Below are positions 31,629 through 41,956 of a stretch of DNA of 64,000 bases, piece by piece. How positions within the stretch are numbered: the first letter of the stretch is position 1; every line of letters begins with the position of its first letter. Source of the stretch: Azorinus chamasolen (taxonomy: Eukaryota > Mollusca > Bivalvia > Cardiida > Solecurtidae); assembly GCA_963576725.1 (NCBI GenBank), contig OY755252.1, positions 44,307,552-44,371,551 of the forward strand, read 5' to 3'. A model generated the notes under the pieces. It was not told the DNA's origin. It saw nothing but the letters and a program-made list of their open reading frames with translations, and made no database searches. A program made the translations under genes and the position numbers.

Positions 31629-32036
31629 CAGTAAACTAAACCACTCTAATCCGGAATTTAACTCTTTGCACGCTAATTAATTTTTCGTCTGCAACAATTG
31701 TCGCCTGCTTCAATTCTTTAAAAAAATCTGTCATTTCTTTGCAAAAATATGGCCGAGATGACAAACAGTTTAGATCCTGATGAGACGCTGCATTATGCGG
31801 CGTCTCATCTGAATCCAAACTGTTTGCATAGGTAATCACAGTTTTGTCGCTAGCGTGCAAAGAATTAGGTAAAGAAGAATCTAAATACTTTTAGGTAGGG
31901 TGGCTACTTAATGCTGGATGAACGTCATGCAAAAAGCTCCTGGAGGAGCATGACTTTCACCCTACATTCAACGGGCATCTGTCTCCAAGACCGATATTTA
32001 TACTAAATGAAACGTCCGGTTTAGAGGGGTTTACTG
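31629..32036. mobile_element. C1 MITE interrupted by a B element
   Basis: CAGTAAACTAAACCACTCTA start and GAGGGGTTTACTG end, both at TA. The core is CTTAATGCTGGATGAACGTC, AAAGCTCCTGGAGGAGC. A B-type element occupies 31658-31867 in one outer arm. Confidence 0.9.
31658..31867. mobile_element. B-like MITE with distinct termini, nested in C1
   Basis: TTAA then CTCTTTGCACGCTAATTAA; right end GTCGCTAGCGTGCAAAGA then ATTA. The interior is a B core (GATCCTGATGAGACGCTGCA / GCGGCGTCTCATCTGAATCC). The ends CTCTTTGCACGCTA differ from B1 CCCTTTCGCTGCC, so this is a B core with variant ends. Confidence 0.88.
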
Positions 32037-32103
32037 TATATATAAAAGGTATGGTAAAATTTCGTGGAGTGAAAAGCTCTACAACCTTTAAACGACGAAG
32101 GAA

Positions 32104-32331
32104 TTAACTCTTTCGCTGCCAGTGTCGCATCTGTGATTACTTATGCAAACAATTTGTCGCATCTGTGATTACCGATGCACACAATTTGGACCCAGATGAG
32201 ACGCATCAATATCCATTTTTGTTTCTGTGACTGTTTTTTTTTAAACAAAAATGAAGAAAAATGAAACAAAATGAAAATTGTAGCAGACGACAAATGCTGC
32301 AGACGACAAATTTTAGCAGCGAAAGAGTCAA
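32104..32331. mobile_element. B1 MITE, right hairpin arm lost
   Basis: TTAACTCTTTCGCTGCCAGT start, with a duplicated GTCGCATCTGTGATTAC at 32115 and 32157. GACCCAGATGAGACGC then a jump to the long arm (GTTTCTGTGACTG), two GCAGACGACAAAT-type motifs and TAGCAGCGAAAGAGTCAA. Confidence 0.85.
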
Positions 32332-32574
32332 AGAGGTAATAACTAATCTAACGCAGGTTCTACTGTGTTCAGCCCATTCTTTAGAAGCCACCATGAAAAT
32401 AGCACTGAACTATCAAGGTCAATAAAACATAACAGTGTGCTGCTGAAAACGAATTGGAAAGAGCTCTGAACTGTTTAAAGTACCATTATTTTTTATAGGA
32501 ATTAATTCCCACGCTCATTTAGCTGTCGAATGGCTACACAGGAGGTTTTGTATAGAAATGTTTTACGTCTTGTG

Positions 32575-32770
32575 TCCTCTCAAACGACACAAGAAAATAT
32601 CGCGGAACAGCATGTATATGATGTCAGTTAATCACGTGACTATCGACTGTAATGTATATAGAAATTCTGTTCTAGTTTTCAATAACAAATAACGAGAAAC
32701 TAGAATTGAAAAATGCAAGCAAAAAATTGTTCCATATTCCTCACGTGTTTTGGTTTAGAGATTGTCTTTA
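32575..32770 (+). repeat. Dispersed fragment related to 12890-13030
   Basis: Shares ATGATGTCAGT, GAGAAACTAGAA and TTGTTCCATATTCC with the upstream RT-fragment region; no coding motif remains here. Confidence 0.5.
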
Positions 32771-32794
32771 CAGGGACGTGCTTGGTTGTTTACA

Positions 32795-33130
32795 TAATGG
32801 CATGTAAACACGTGGTAGTTTGGCCTTGACAGAAACTGTAGAATTGGATCTACAGTAAAACCTCTCTATAACGGCCACTAAATTACATCAAGTATTTTGT
32901 GTTAAAGGCAGGTGGCTGCTTAAAGCAAGGTGAAACTTTCACCTTGCTTTAAGCATCCACCTGCCCTAAGTACCAACTAATTAACACAATTTAGTGGCCG
33001 TTATAGAGAGGATTGACTGTATATTTATTCCATAAGCAAACAGAGCAGACTCTGGGCCGTCTGATTTGAGTCTACTCTCTTTGAAAATGCGTTAAAAGCT
33101 GGATCTGTGTGGTAAAAGTTTAAAATATCG
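32795..33130. mobile_element. A MITE interrupted by C2
   Basis: AGAAACTGTAGAATTGGATC before and TATTTATTCCATAAGCAAAC after the C2 copy reconstitute an A arm around one TA. The A core is degraded (GCAGACTCTGGGCCGTCTG). The right end GGTAAAAGTTTAA is near 33122. Confidence 0.8.
32853..33019. mobile_element. C2 MITE with very short loop, nested in A
   Basis: CAGTAAAACCTCTCTATAAC ... ATAGAGAGGATTGACTG. The core collapses to AAGGTGAAACTTTCACCTT with no tip. Arms are in the reverse order to 17078 (ATCAAGTATTTTGTG left, CCAACTAATTAACAC right). Confidence 0.92.
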
Positions 33131-33365
33131 ACATGCTGTTTAAGTATTGAACATTAGTCCTATGGTTTGACGCCTTTCAAAAGCTTTAACAAAAATGAAG
33201 TCAGTAATACTACTATAGATTAGGGTCTTAGTAGACTTATATCTTGTGGTAGCATATTAGTAAAGCAAGCTGAAGAAATTATCCGCGGAAATAACGGTTC
33301 CTTTTATTGCACCCTAGAATAAACCTAATGCCCTCGAGATCAGGATAAAACGAGTGATGTGCTGT
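33131..33365. other. No gene recognised
   Basis: Nothing recognisable on either strand. Confidence 0.35.
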
Positions 33366-33581
33366 CTAACTCTTTCGGTGCCAAATCTCTAATTGTCGTC
33401 TGCAAACCACTTTTGTTAAATCATTTGGTACAAAAGGAATTGATATAAATAAATTAAAATTTCAAAGGAATATAGGACAGATATAGAAATAGAGTTTGAG
33501 ACACAAAGTTTAGTCCCTGATCAGACGCCGCCGACTATTTGTCGTGGTGCATTTTTGCGACATTGGCAGTGAGTGGGTTAA
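33366..33581. mobile_element. I hairpin MITE, right arm lost
   Basis: CTAACTCTTTCGGTGCCAAA start, AATTGTCGTCTGCAAACC, GTCCCTGATCAGACGCCGCC, then directly GTGCATTTTTGCGACATTGG and AGTGGGTTAA. Paralogue of 59740-59987. Confidence 0.85.
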
Positions 33582-33689
33582 AATGGCTTAAGCGTTATTG
33601 ACGTCAAATTACAGAAAGTAGCACACAACTTAAACTATGCTAATGTCTCAAACAACATGTGGTCGTAAATTAACGAAATCGGTCATCTA

Positions 33690-33908
33690 GTCACCCATTC
33701 AGAGCCATCAGGACGGATCAGTGTTATCATATGCAAAAAGTTTGGATTCAGATGAGTCGCCGAGTAACTCGGTGTCTCATTAGGATCCAAACTATTTGTC
33801 ACCCTCTTTGTCACTTATAAAAACAAAATAGAACATGCACCCATTATAAAACGTGAAGCAGACGAAAATGTGTCAGGCAGACGACAATGCTGGCACTGAA
33901 AGGATCAA
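33690..33908. mobile_element. B1 hairpin MITE, diverged ends
   Basis: GGATTCAGATGAGTCGCCGA, GTAACTCGGTGTCTCATTAG, then GAAGCAGACGAAAATG, GGCAGACGACAATG and CTGGCACTGAAAGG. Confidence 0.8.
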
Positions 33909-33970
33909 GGAATTGTTTTTTCTCAATTCATTTCTACAGATTACGTGTGCTTATTTCATCCTAATTCATA

Positions 33971-34186
33971 ACTTGACCCATTTTAAGACCCAATCTCTTT
34001 GAATAAATCTACCGAAAAGGAGCATTAACTAAAGAAAAGGAAAAAAATAGAATTTTGTAGTTTAAAACCGGTGTGATAAATAGAGCATTTGTTCCTATAG
34101 GAGCAAATGATCTATTTTTCATAATGGTTTCAACTTTTGAGTTTTACAGAGTAGCCAAAAGGCGTCAATATGAGGTAATGGGTTAA
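33971..34186. mobile_element. D hairpin MITE
   Basis: TTGACCCATTTTAAGACCCA start, CTACCGAAAAGGAGCATTAA, hairpin GCATTTGTTCCTATAGGAGC, AAATGATC, end AGGCGTCAATATGAGGTAAT then GGGTTAA. Confidence 0.9.
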
Positions 34187-34249
34187 TCCTGTAGTCACGC
34201 TCAATCTTTTGTGAACATGCAGATAAAGGATGAAATCTCTGAAATATAA

Positions 34250-34428
34250 TGTCGTCTGCTAACTTTGTCGTCTGCTACAAATAATCAGTCTTTTGATTAT
34301 TCTAGCATTTTTGTTTCAAACACATAGTAACAGTAACACACAGTTTGGATCCTGATGAGACGCCGAGTTACTCGGTGTCTCATCTGGATCCAAACTGTTT
34401 GCATAGGTAATCACAGATATTTATATAT
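34250..34428. mobile_element. B1 hairpin MITE, one end lost
   Basis: TGTCGTCTGCTAACTTTGTC, GTCTGCTACAAATAATC, ACAGTTTGGATCCTGATGAG, CCGAGTTACTCGGTG, TAGGTAATCACAGA. T-T mismatch orientation with GTTAC centre. Confidence 0.88.
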
Positions 34429-34539
34429 TAAGCATAAAAGCATATATATTGTTGGATCAAATATGGAGCCGGGTCGGCAAATAGATTGCGTGACATTATG
34501 GCATAAAACAAAAGGCGTACAAATAATGTAAGACACAAA

Positions 34540-34640
34540 AATGGGAAACCTAATGTGGGATGAATGTCATGCAGAGAGACACCCATACACGCACCGAAAC
34601 CCACACAAACACACACACGCATCCCCCCAAGGCACACACT
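34540..34640. repeat. C-core half followed by a CA-rich tract
   Basis: CCTAATGTGGGATGAATGTC, ATGCAGAGAG is a C-core arm; the returning arm is replaced by an ACACCCATACACGCACCG/CACACA tract. Confidence 0.5.
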
Positions 34641-34664
34641 TTCTGCTTGACGGGTACACTTAAC

Positions 34665-34892
34665 TTAACCATTTACTCCATGAATATTCATGTAAGGAAT
34701 AATGACGTCACGAATACTAGACTAATTGTTATAATTGCACATGGACACACACAAATGTTTATTCACGGAAGAAACAGTAGAGTCATATCTGCATTAGAGC
34801 AGACCCTGAGCATACCGCTCCTATAGGAGTCGTCTGATCTGGGTCTATTATGTTTACAAAGGCTTAAAAAGATGTATTTATGGAATAAATTG
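34665..34892. mobile_element. A1 hairpin MITE
   Basis: TTAACCATTTACTCCATGAA, TATTCATGTAAGGAATAATG, GACACACACAAATG, stem CCGCTCCTATAGGAGTC, GATCTGGGTCTATTATG, GATGTATTTATGGAATAAAT. Confidence 0.88.
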
Positions 34893-35160
34893 ATACGCAG
34901 ACACTGTCCTAAACAGTACTCAATTAGACTGTACACAAGGTTTGCATTAGCGAAGTGTTATTCTCTGTACTTATACGTAATGAGGTGAGCAAGATAATAC
35001 GCATACATGTGAGAATTGTGCCTGAGTTTTTAAAATCAATTATACATTAAAATAATGGTCATACCACAGAACATATGATGCAGTATCATGCGTTTCCCAC
35101 AAATGTGCTTTCCGTGAAATCAGTACTAAAATGGGCATTTATATATAGACAATAGACGTA

Positions 35161-35357
35161 CAGTAAACCCCTTTTATAAAGACTACTTAATGGTTATAGA
35201 CAGGGTTGAAGAGTAGGCGGTAGAGAAGAATGCAGGATGAAAGTAATGCAGTAAGTTCCTCTGGGAACATTCGACATAACTTTCGTCCTGTATTGAGCTA
35301 CTACTCGCATTTAAAAATCAGATTTAGACCTAGTTTTAAAGAAGAAATCCCTACAGT
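35161..35357. mobile_element. C-family hairpin MITE, variant
   Basis: CAGTAAACCCCTTTTATAAA ... AAGAAGAAATCCCTACAGTG. Core GAATGCAGGATGAAAGTAAT, AGTTCCTCTGGGAACATT. Confidence 0.8.
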
Positions 35358-35394
35358 GAACGCATATTTTCAATATCATTAACCTGGTATTTGT

Positions 35395-35740
35395 TTTGTT
35401 AAATTCATTATTATGAAAATTGTTAATTCGACCTTATATCGAAAAATGCCCCCCCCCCCCCCCCCCCCTTGTGATATAAAAAACCCGTCTTCATCGATAC
35501 TTATATTTGCTATAGAACAAAATATTATCGACCTTGGTCGAACAGTACAGGAAACTAAACCGCGAGGCGAATAAATACCAAGACATTGCTGAAAAACATA
35601 TCAAACACATGAAACTTGTGTCTTCTTCGGTGGTTATTCGATTGGTTTTCTTGCGATTAACTTCTTTTCATAATATAAAAAAAAGATTTATGAAATTGTA
35701 AGGCATTTTTAAAACAAACTGCAAGTAGAGATTTTATCTT
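35395..35740 (+). repeat. Dispersed repeat M with internal poly-C
   Basis: Same landmarks as 14555-14885 (TATCGAAAAATG, CAAAATATTATCGACC, GAGGCGAATAAATACCAAGA, GTGTCTTCTTCGG). A poly-C run at 35449-35468 interrupts it. It ends AACTGCAAGTAGAGATTTTA, TCTTTAA where the D copy begins. Confidence 0.75.
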
Positions 35741-35969
35741 TAATCCATTTCCTCACATTGACGTCTTTTTACGCCTCTGTAAAACTCACTTTCTGAAACC
35801 AGTGTGAATAATAAAAGCATTTGTATCTATGGAGCAAATGCTCTATTTATCACAATGGTTTCAAAACTACACAATTCTAAAAGTTTCCTGTTCTCTAGTA
35901 ACCCCTCCCCACTTTTGGTAGATTTATTACAAAAGGTTGGATCTAAAATAGCCTATGAGGGAATGAGAG
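35740..35969. mobile_element. D hairpin MITE inserted at M's TTAA
   Basis: TTAATCCATTTCCTCACATT, GCATTTGTATCTATGGAGCA, AATGCTCTATTTATCACAAT, TTTGGTAGATTTATTAC, ATAGCCTATGAGGGAATGAG. Confidence 0.88.
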
Positions 35970-36248
35970 AGGCCTTACTATAAGTCATTAACATAACATA
36001 TATCCCGCTTTATAGGCAATTAATCATATTTGCACACAATGTTTGATGAACAAATTTCAGGTGTGCTACGCATGCATTTACGTATATGTTATGAAGAAAT
36101 TAGAGAAAGTATATACACAAAATGTTTACTGAGTACTTGATTAAGAGTAATCGAATTTTAAATGAAGTTTGAGACAAGATGATGTGTTTGTATATACACC
36201 TGTCCCACGCGGTCAATCATTTATAGGACACAATATGACATGCATTAA

Positions 36249-36473
36249 CAGAGCTCCAGATAAGATGCGTAGATTAAAATATTTTCAAGTATAACTTCTT
36301 TATTTCTCCACCAAACCCTATGTTGTGACCATTCTTTAGAATCGTCTCTTCGAGACGATTCTATAGAGTGGTCACAACTCTTCGAGACGATTCTATAGAG
36401 TGGTCACAACATAGGGTTTGGTGGAGAAATCAAGATTTTAGTATTTGAGTGCACACGGTTATCTGTTGCTCTG
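36249..36473. mobile_element. E hairpin MITE with 6-bp target duplication
   Basis: CAGAGCTCCAGATAAGATGC ... GTTATCTGTTGCTCTG, flanked by CATTAA at 36243-36248 and 36474-36479. The hairpin arm TCTTCGAGACGATTCTATAG is duplicated. The flanking text (CGGTCAATCATTTATAGG before, GCATTAAGCTACGACCTGCC after) is a C3-type element, i.e. the host. Confidence 0.88.
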
Positions 36474-36583
36474 CATTAAGCTACGACCTGCCTTACTGTT
36501 AAATTATCATACCTCTTTTTCGATATATTCGCAGGCAAGTTTTACAACTGTAGTATGTTCTGTAATATGGATAAATTGTTATA

Positions 36584-36945
36584 CAGTGCTCCCTCCCTAC
36601 AACGGCCCTCTCAATAACGATTCCCTCCTTACAACAACGCATGTCACTGTTTCCGAAACAACAAGGCTCCAGAAACAACCTTTTTACATCGTATTTTCTT
36701 TATGCCTCCATTAAACCCTATGTTGTGACCACTCTTTAGAATCTTCACTTTGTGACGATTCTAAAGAGTGGTCACAACATAGGGTTTGATAGAGGCATAA
36801 CGGTTTTAGTTCTCGAAATACACCTTATCTGGGGATCTGCAAACAAGCTAATTATGTTTGATTTTCCCTCCCTATAACAACTCCCTCTGAACAACACATA
36901 CAATATTCGTATCCCAAAGGATGTCGTTGTAGAGAGGGAGAACTG
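36584..36945. mobile_element. N: TA-bounded element with nested E
   Basis: CAGTGCTCCCTCCCTACAAC at the left and TTGTAGAGAGGGAGAACTG at the right, with TA on both sides. An E-type hairpin (CCATTAAACCCTATGTTGTG ... CATAGGGTTTGATAGAGGC) fills about 36665-36842. A second pogo-like end family in the window. Confidence 0.85.
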
Positions 36946-36965
36946 TATACAATACATGTGGCTGA

Positions 36966-37185
36966 TAAACCCTCTATTCCATATATACACCTTTCTATGC
37001 CTTTGCAAACAGATTATACCCAAATCAAACGACTCGGTGTTTGTTTATATTTATAACACTGATTTGGTTCTACAGTTTCTGTCCTGGTCAAACATTCCCG
37101 AGCCCATGTGCTAGCACAAGAATTAATATAATTCATATTAATGATATCATCATTTCTTACATGAATATGTATGGAGTATATGGTT
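36966..37185. mobile_element. A1 MITE, right hairpin arm degraded
   Basis: AACCCTCTATTCCATATATA, TTTGCAAACAGATTATACCC, TTGGTTCTACAGTTTCTGTC, ATGAATATGTATGGAGTATA. Confidence 0.7.
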
Positions 37186-37614
37186 AATACATTGTTTTTG
37201 TATACATCTGTCCCACGCGGTCATTTATTCCTACTGCTAAACAATAATTGGTGAACTAGGGAAGGTGCACCTACACAGATATGTTTTACAGCGGTGCACG
37301 GTGGTCAGTTCCAGCACTATTTATAATGTGGGTTGTTTAAACAAAGCAAGATCATAATGTGATATTACATGTATTCATAGTAAAATAAGACTAGTTTTAC
37401 GTGTTTTATAAAACCCTAAAATACATTATGTTCCTATTATTTCGAGATGCCATCGAATTGGTACAAAACTCTATGGTGCCGTTAAGCCTTCCAAATTGTT
37501 AGTGGTTCACTTTTATGTAGTCTAATCGGTTTAGTTTCAGAGAAAATGCATCTACGGAAGCCTTCCTTTGACTTCTAACTCGCTGATGACATTTAGCACA
37601 CAGTGATATGATTA
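37186..37614. other. C3 end fragment, otherwise nothing recognised
   Basis: CATCTGTCCCACGCGGTCAT near 37205 resembles a C3 end also seen at 36205. The remainder shows no gene or repeat. Confidence 0.4.
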
Positions 37615-37785
37615 AACCAATTTACCACCTTTGCAAACAGAGCAGACCCAGATCAGACAACGCATGTACGAGCCGTCCGCTCAGACTCCGTTCTGCTAGC
37701 TTATACAATAATATAGATAGGATACTGTTCAGGTCCAAATAAGATGCGTAAATTAAAACATGTTCAAGAATAACTTCTTAATGAC
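37615..37785. mobile_element. A1 fragment joined to an E half
   Basis: TTTACCACCTTTGCAAACAG, AGCAGACCCAGATCAGACAA, AATAATATAGATAGG for A, then CAGGTCCAAATAAGATGCGT, AAATTAAAACATGTTCAAG for E. Confidence 0.6.
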
Positions 37786-37869
37786 TGAAAAATGACGGGT
37801 TTAGTGATAGGATTACCGTTTCTGTCATGATAAAAAAGTTCCTATGTGCCAAATACCATAATAAATGTT

Positions 37870-38115
37870 CAGCTATGTAATTGTTAGGCCTTTTTAAAAC
37901 AAATTGCAAGTAGAGATTTTCTCTTTAACCCATTTCCTCACATTGACGTCTTTTTACGCCTCTGTAAAACTCATTGTTTTTTAAACCATCGTAATAAATA
38001 GAGCATTTCCTCAATGCTTTATTTATCACAATGGTTTCAAATTACACAATTCTAAAATTTCCCATTTCCCTAATAGATGCCCCTTTCCTGTAGATTTATT
38101 AACAAATGTTGGATT
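37870..38115. mobile_element. D hairpin MITE after an M end
   Basis: M end TTTAAAACAAATTGCAAGTA, GAGATTTTCTC is followed at 37924 by TTAACCCATTTCCTCACATT. Hairpin GAGCATTTCCTCAATGCTTT; CCTGTAGATTTATTAACAAA. The right TTAA end is not clear. Flanks on both sides share AAGTTCCTATGTGCCAAATA. Confidence 0.8.
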
Positions 38116-38329
38116 ATGATGAGAAGTTCCCTTGTGCCAAATGCCATTATAAATGTACAGCTGTTTGATAATCGCATCACGCTTTCCTGTGGGTGGTCGG
38201 TTGTTCTTGCCGGGTGTTTGTCCGTGCATTACAGGGGAAGTCCCTACATTCGACACGGTTCAAAAGTGCCAAAAATACACATAACTTATGTGTTTATATG
38301 CAGAAAAAAGAATATCGCAAGAAACCCAT

Positions 38330-38555
38330 TCGAAAAAACACCGAAGAAGACACAACTGTCATGTGTTTGATATGTTATTCGGCAATGTATTAGTATTTAT
38401 TCGGCTCGCGTTTTAGCTTCGTTAACTGTTCGACCAAGGTCGATAATATTTTGTTGTAGAACAAACGTTATAAGTGTCGTTGAACACGGTTTATTTTGAA
38501 TCACAGAGGCATTTTTCGATATAAGTTTAAATTGACAATCTTCATAATAATTATT
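38330..38555 (-). repeat. Dispersed repeat M, inverted copy
   Basis: CGGCTCGCGTTTTAGCTTCG, CGACCAAGGTCGATAATATT and CATTTTTCGATATAAG are complements of the M landmarks at 14555 and 35395. Confidence 0.75.
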
Positions 38556-38559
38556 GAAC

Positions 38560-39170
38560 ATAACCAATAGTACGTTTTATGACATTATTGAAAATATGCG
38601 TTCATTGTATCCCGGGACTTCTTCTTTAAACAACACACTTTGTTTTGTGTACGGAAACACCTCTTGGTATTCCCCTATTTGTAATTAGCTGGGCATCCCA
38701 ATGTGCCTGAACTAATGTTGAAGCGGCGTAAAATAGCGAAACAAACACCTGATATTCGAACTGTCATTATTTCTAATTAAATGTTCACGAGGTGAAGAGA
38801 TCAGCGTATATTTAGGTCTTTTATTTCTCACTTTCCTCATTTGGCAGAGAACAAGTATACGTTTCGCTTGACATAAAACTTATCATTGAGCAACTGTTTT
38901 TTGGATAAGCCATTTGGTTAATTGCAGACAGTGTGCATTCATCTAGTTCGTTCAGTTAAATTAATTACTCTTTGCATATCAGTTTACAAATTTTGTACTT
39001 GTAAAATATACAAAAGCAATACGCACTTCTCCCTTGACTTTTGGACGTCTTCACATACAAGCTATCATCATGCAACGTTTTGCACGCTTGTTAAGTATCG
39101 CCTGCACATTTCGACGTCTACTACGAATTTTAAAACCGAATTTTCTCAATTGTGTATTTAAAAAAAACAT
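38560..39170. other. No gene recognised
   Basis: Short open frames only, without family resemblance. No named repeat present. Confidence 0.4.
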
Positions 39171-39171
39171 T

Positions 39172-39290
39172 ATTATGGAGTCAAACAGTTTAGATACTGA
39201 TGAGAGGCCGAGTTACAAGGCGTCTCGTCTGGATCCAAACTGGTTGCATAGGTAATCCCGGTTTCGCCACTAGCTTAAAAAGAGTTACTG
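39172..39290. mobile_element. B-like fragment
   Basis: AGTCAAACAGTTTAGATACT, GATGAGAGGCCGAGTTAC, CGTCTCGTCTGGATCC, GCATAGGTAATCC, and an end like GCCACTAGCTTAAAAAGAGTT, matching the variant termini at 31658. Confidence 0.65.
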
Positions 39291-39349
39291 CTATAACATG
39301 GCATAATCTAAGACACGAGACGGCCATAATTTGTTAGAGAATTCACGCA

Positions 39350-39610
39350 ATGCTTAATCTTGACATTTTTACATCCAGCATGAGCAATAAACGAGGTTTT
39401 GTTTTCGCAAAATATTGATTTATATCCCTAACGATCATTTTCGTTTAGCGGATATGAAAAACATTGACTGGAGAATATAAACGAGCATATGCAAGATGAT
39501 ACGTTTCTGAGTTTTTGTCGTAAATATATTTTGATAGTCGTTGATTTCGTATACTTTGATAATGTCTCGGAGAATACGCCGGTCATTATTTACACACTAT
39601 ATCATTGTGA
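39350..39610 (+). repeat. Dispersed repeat O
   Basis: GAGCAATAAACGAGG, AAAATATTGATTTATA, GGAGAATACGCCGGTCATTA and TTTACACACTATATCATT have counterparts at 44530-44700 and 51530-51790. Non-coding. Confidence 0.6.
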
Positions 39611-39637
39611 CGGTAGACAATCGGGTCCACTTGCATA

Positions 39638-39820
39638 CCGTAGAACCTCTCTTAAGCGGTCACCAAAACAATATCTAATTATGGGTCTGTAAGACAGGTG
39701 GTAGCTTAATGCAGGTCAAAGTAATGCAGAAAGCTCATAGAGCGTTATGTAGTACCTTTGCCCTGCATTGAATAACCACATGCTTTTTATGGACTACTTT
39801 GTGCAATTAATTTACTGCAT
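39638..39820. mobile_element. C3 hairpin MITE, one end lost
   Basis: CCGTAGAACCTCTCTTAAGC, GACAGGTGGTAGCTTAATGC, AATGCAGAAAGCTCATAGAG, CCTTTGCCCTGCATTGAATA. Confidence 0.75.
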
Positions 39821-40019
39821 GTATTTTCGTCTACAGGGGAATACTTTAATTAAGCTTACTCTGTTGTATAATAAAAAATAATGTCAGATCAAATTTGGAT
39901 CTGATGCAATTTTCAATATTTCCTTTTCGATAAAGCTTGATCATACTCCATTCATTATGAATATTAATTAATAAATGTTCTGTTATTGTTATATAATACA
40001 AGCGAATAAATAGCATTGG

Positions 40020-40122
40020 TAAACAGTATAGAATCAGATCTAAGATAATCTGCAAACACACACATACACCAGACAATGATCAGACGGTAAAGAAGCCGCC
40101 TGATTTTGGCCACAAGGTTTGT
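40020..40122. mobile_element. A core fragment
   Basis: GAATCAGATCTAAGATAATC, CAATGATCAGACGGTAAAGA, AGCCGCCTGATTTTGGCC; directly abuts the next D copy. Confidence 0.55.
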
Positions 40123-40332
40123 TAACATATTCCCTCTTATTGACGCCGTTGGCACCTCTGTAGAAGTGAATGTTTGAAACCAATGCTCCATAGGAGCAAA
40201 TGCTGTATTTATCGCAATGGTTTAAAACTTACACAATTCTGAAAGTTTCCTTTTCTCTAGTAAATGCTCCTTTCGGTAGATTTATTCAAAGAGGTTGTGT
40301 CTAAAAATAGTCTTTGGAAGAATGGGTAAATG
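40122..40332. mobile_element. D hairpin MITE
   Basis: TTAACATATTCCCTCTTATT, GACGCCGTTGGCACC, ATGCTCCATAGGAGCAAATG, GGTAGATTTATTCAAAGAGG, end GGAAGAATGGGTAAA. Confidence 0.85.
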
Positions 40333-40439
40333 TGTCGGATATATCTCTCTCAGGTAAATGATTTAGATGCCAAAATATTGTTGAAGACATGATAAAAAGA
40401 GCAATACAGGGTTCAGATGTTATAGCCAGTATGCGTTCG

Positions 40440-40632
40440 CCAGCAGCCAATATAAGATACGTAAATTAAAACATTTTGAACAATATCTTCTTTATTTCAT
40501 CACCAAACCATATGTTGTGACCACTTTTTAGAATCATCTCGAAGGGATCATTCCAAAGATTCGTCGCAGCATAGGCGTTGGTAAAGAAATGACGATTCTA
40601 GTATTTGAATACGCACAATATCTATTGCTCTA
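40440..40632. mobile_element. E hairpin MITE, diverged
   Basis: ATAAGATACGTAAATTAAAA, TTTCATCACCAAACCATATG, CATCTCGAAGGGATCATTCC, GGCGTTGGTAAAGAAATG, ACGCACAATATCTATTGCTC. Confidence 0.75.
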
Positions 40633-40752
40633 TTTGGGCTGGTTTGCCTACCAATAACGCGTTTTTGAAGATATGTCATTACCGTTGAACGAATGATGTT
40701 TGGACAATTTCTGGAATATTTAACCTATGGAGTAGAACGCATTTGTATATCA

Positions 40753-41174
40753 TTATCACCCTTTACGTGAATATTAATTATGTAAGAAATAATGACGTCA
40801 AAAATATTAATTAGATTGATTTTTTTCAAAATGGCATATTAACAAATGAATTGTTTACTACAATAGAAACTATAGAATCACATATATATTATTGCATAAG
40901 CAAACTACAGTAAAACCTCTCTATAACGGTCACTAAATTACATCAAGTATTTTGCGTTTAAGGCAGGTGGCTACTTAAAGCAAGGTGAAGGTAAAACAGA
41001 ACGCTCATATAGGAGAGTTCTGTTTTACTTTCACCTTGCTTTAAACAACCACCTGCCATAAATACCAACTAATTAACACAATTTAGTGGTCGTTATACAG
41101 AGGGTTTACTGTATAGGAGCCGTCTGATCTGGGTATATTCTATTTGCCAAGGCGTTGAAAGGCATAACGGGTTA
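40753..41174. mobile_element. A1 MITE interrupted by C2
   Basis: CCCTTTACGTGAATATTAAT, AATAATGACGTCA, TATAGAATCACATATATATT, GCATAAGCAAAC precede the C2 copy; TAGGAGCCGTCTGATCTGGG follows it; the end is GCATAACGGGTTAA. The left hairpin arm of A is missing at the junction. Confidence 0.85.
40908..41111. mobile_element. C2 hairpin MITE nested in A1
   Basis: CAGTAAAACCTCTCTATAAC ... ACAGAGGGTTTACTG between TA sites. Core AAAACAGAACGCTCATATAG and its complement. Reverse arm order relative to 17078. Confidence 0.93.
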
Positions 41175-41450
41175 ACAATTTACATCGCCACTTGTAATAT
41201 CTTACTACAGAAACAAATAATGTTGCGATATGGCGAGCAATATGCGAAACTAGAACGCACACGAAATCTGTCAAAACCACAGACGAATAACATCGGCAAC
41301 ATCGATACTTTAATATCAGACTTTTGCAATTTTAAGTTATTGTTTGTTATTTCCATATTTTACTACTTTCCATAAACGACCACCAATTTTGTTCCATTTT
41401 TACAGACTTCTAAGATCCGTAATTTATACAGGCGTTACCTTTAACCATGC
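41175..41450. other. No gene recognised
   Basis: Unique-looking AT-rich spacer. Confidence 0.35.
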
Positions 41451-41675
41451 TTTCTAGCATTTGTAAACAGATCAGACCCAGATTAGATGTCCCCTAGAGA
41501 AGCCCCTAGAGGAGCCGATAGATCAGCGTCTGCTCTGTTTGCTAGTAGAATTTATTTTTTACTTTCTAAAATGTGTACATTATTCCACCTTCCGCATTTC
41601 TTTATAACTATTTTGTCCCTGAATATTCAACATGTATTGAAATTTGAAATACACGTAGAGCAGTGAAAGGGTTAA
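41451..41675. mobile_element. A2 MITE, TTAA on both sides
   Basis: TTAACCATGCTTTCTAGCAT, TTGTAAACAGATCAGACCCA, duplicated tip AGCCCCTAGAGGAGCC, GCGTCTGCTCTGTTTGC, AACTATTTTGTCCCTGAATA, AGCAGTGAAAGGGTTAA. Confidence 0.88.
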
Positions 41676-41727
41676 AGACTACATAATGGCACAACTGGTA
41701 TTTGTGCTGTATATGTATCTAAGAGTT

Positions 41728-41780
41728 TCAAAATGTGATTCACAGAGGCGCAAAAGGCGTCAATATGAGGGAATGGGCTA
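41728..41780. mobile_element. D end fragment
   Basis: CACAGAGGCGCAAAAGGCGT, CAATATGAGGGAATGGG. Confidence 0.6.
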
Positions 41781-41956
41781 AAACAGTGGCACGCCACCTT
41801 CGAGCATGTGTATCAAAGAGACAGAATACCAAAAGAGTAGTATGATGTTGAATAAATTCTGAAATACTTTAACTATTATCATTCTCTAAGAATAGTGTCT
41901 GGTGATATGTGAGCCTGCAATGTTTTCCTTACTTCCTATTCATACACGTTTTTGGG

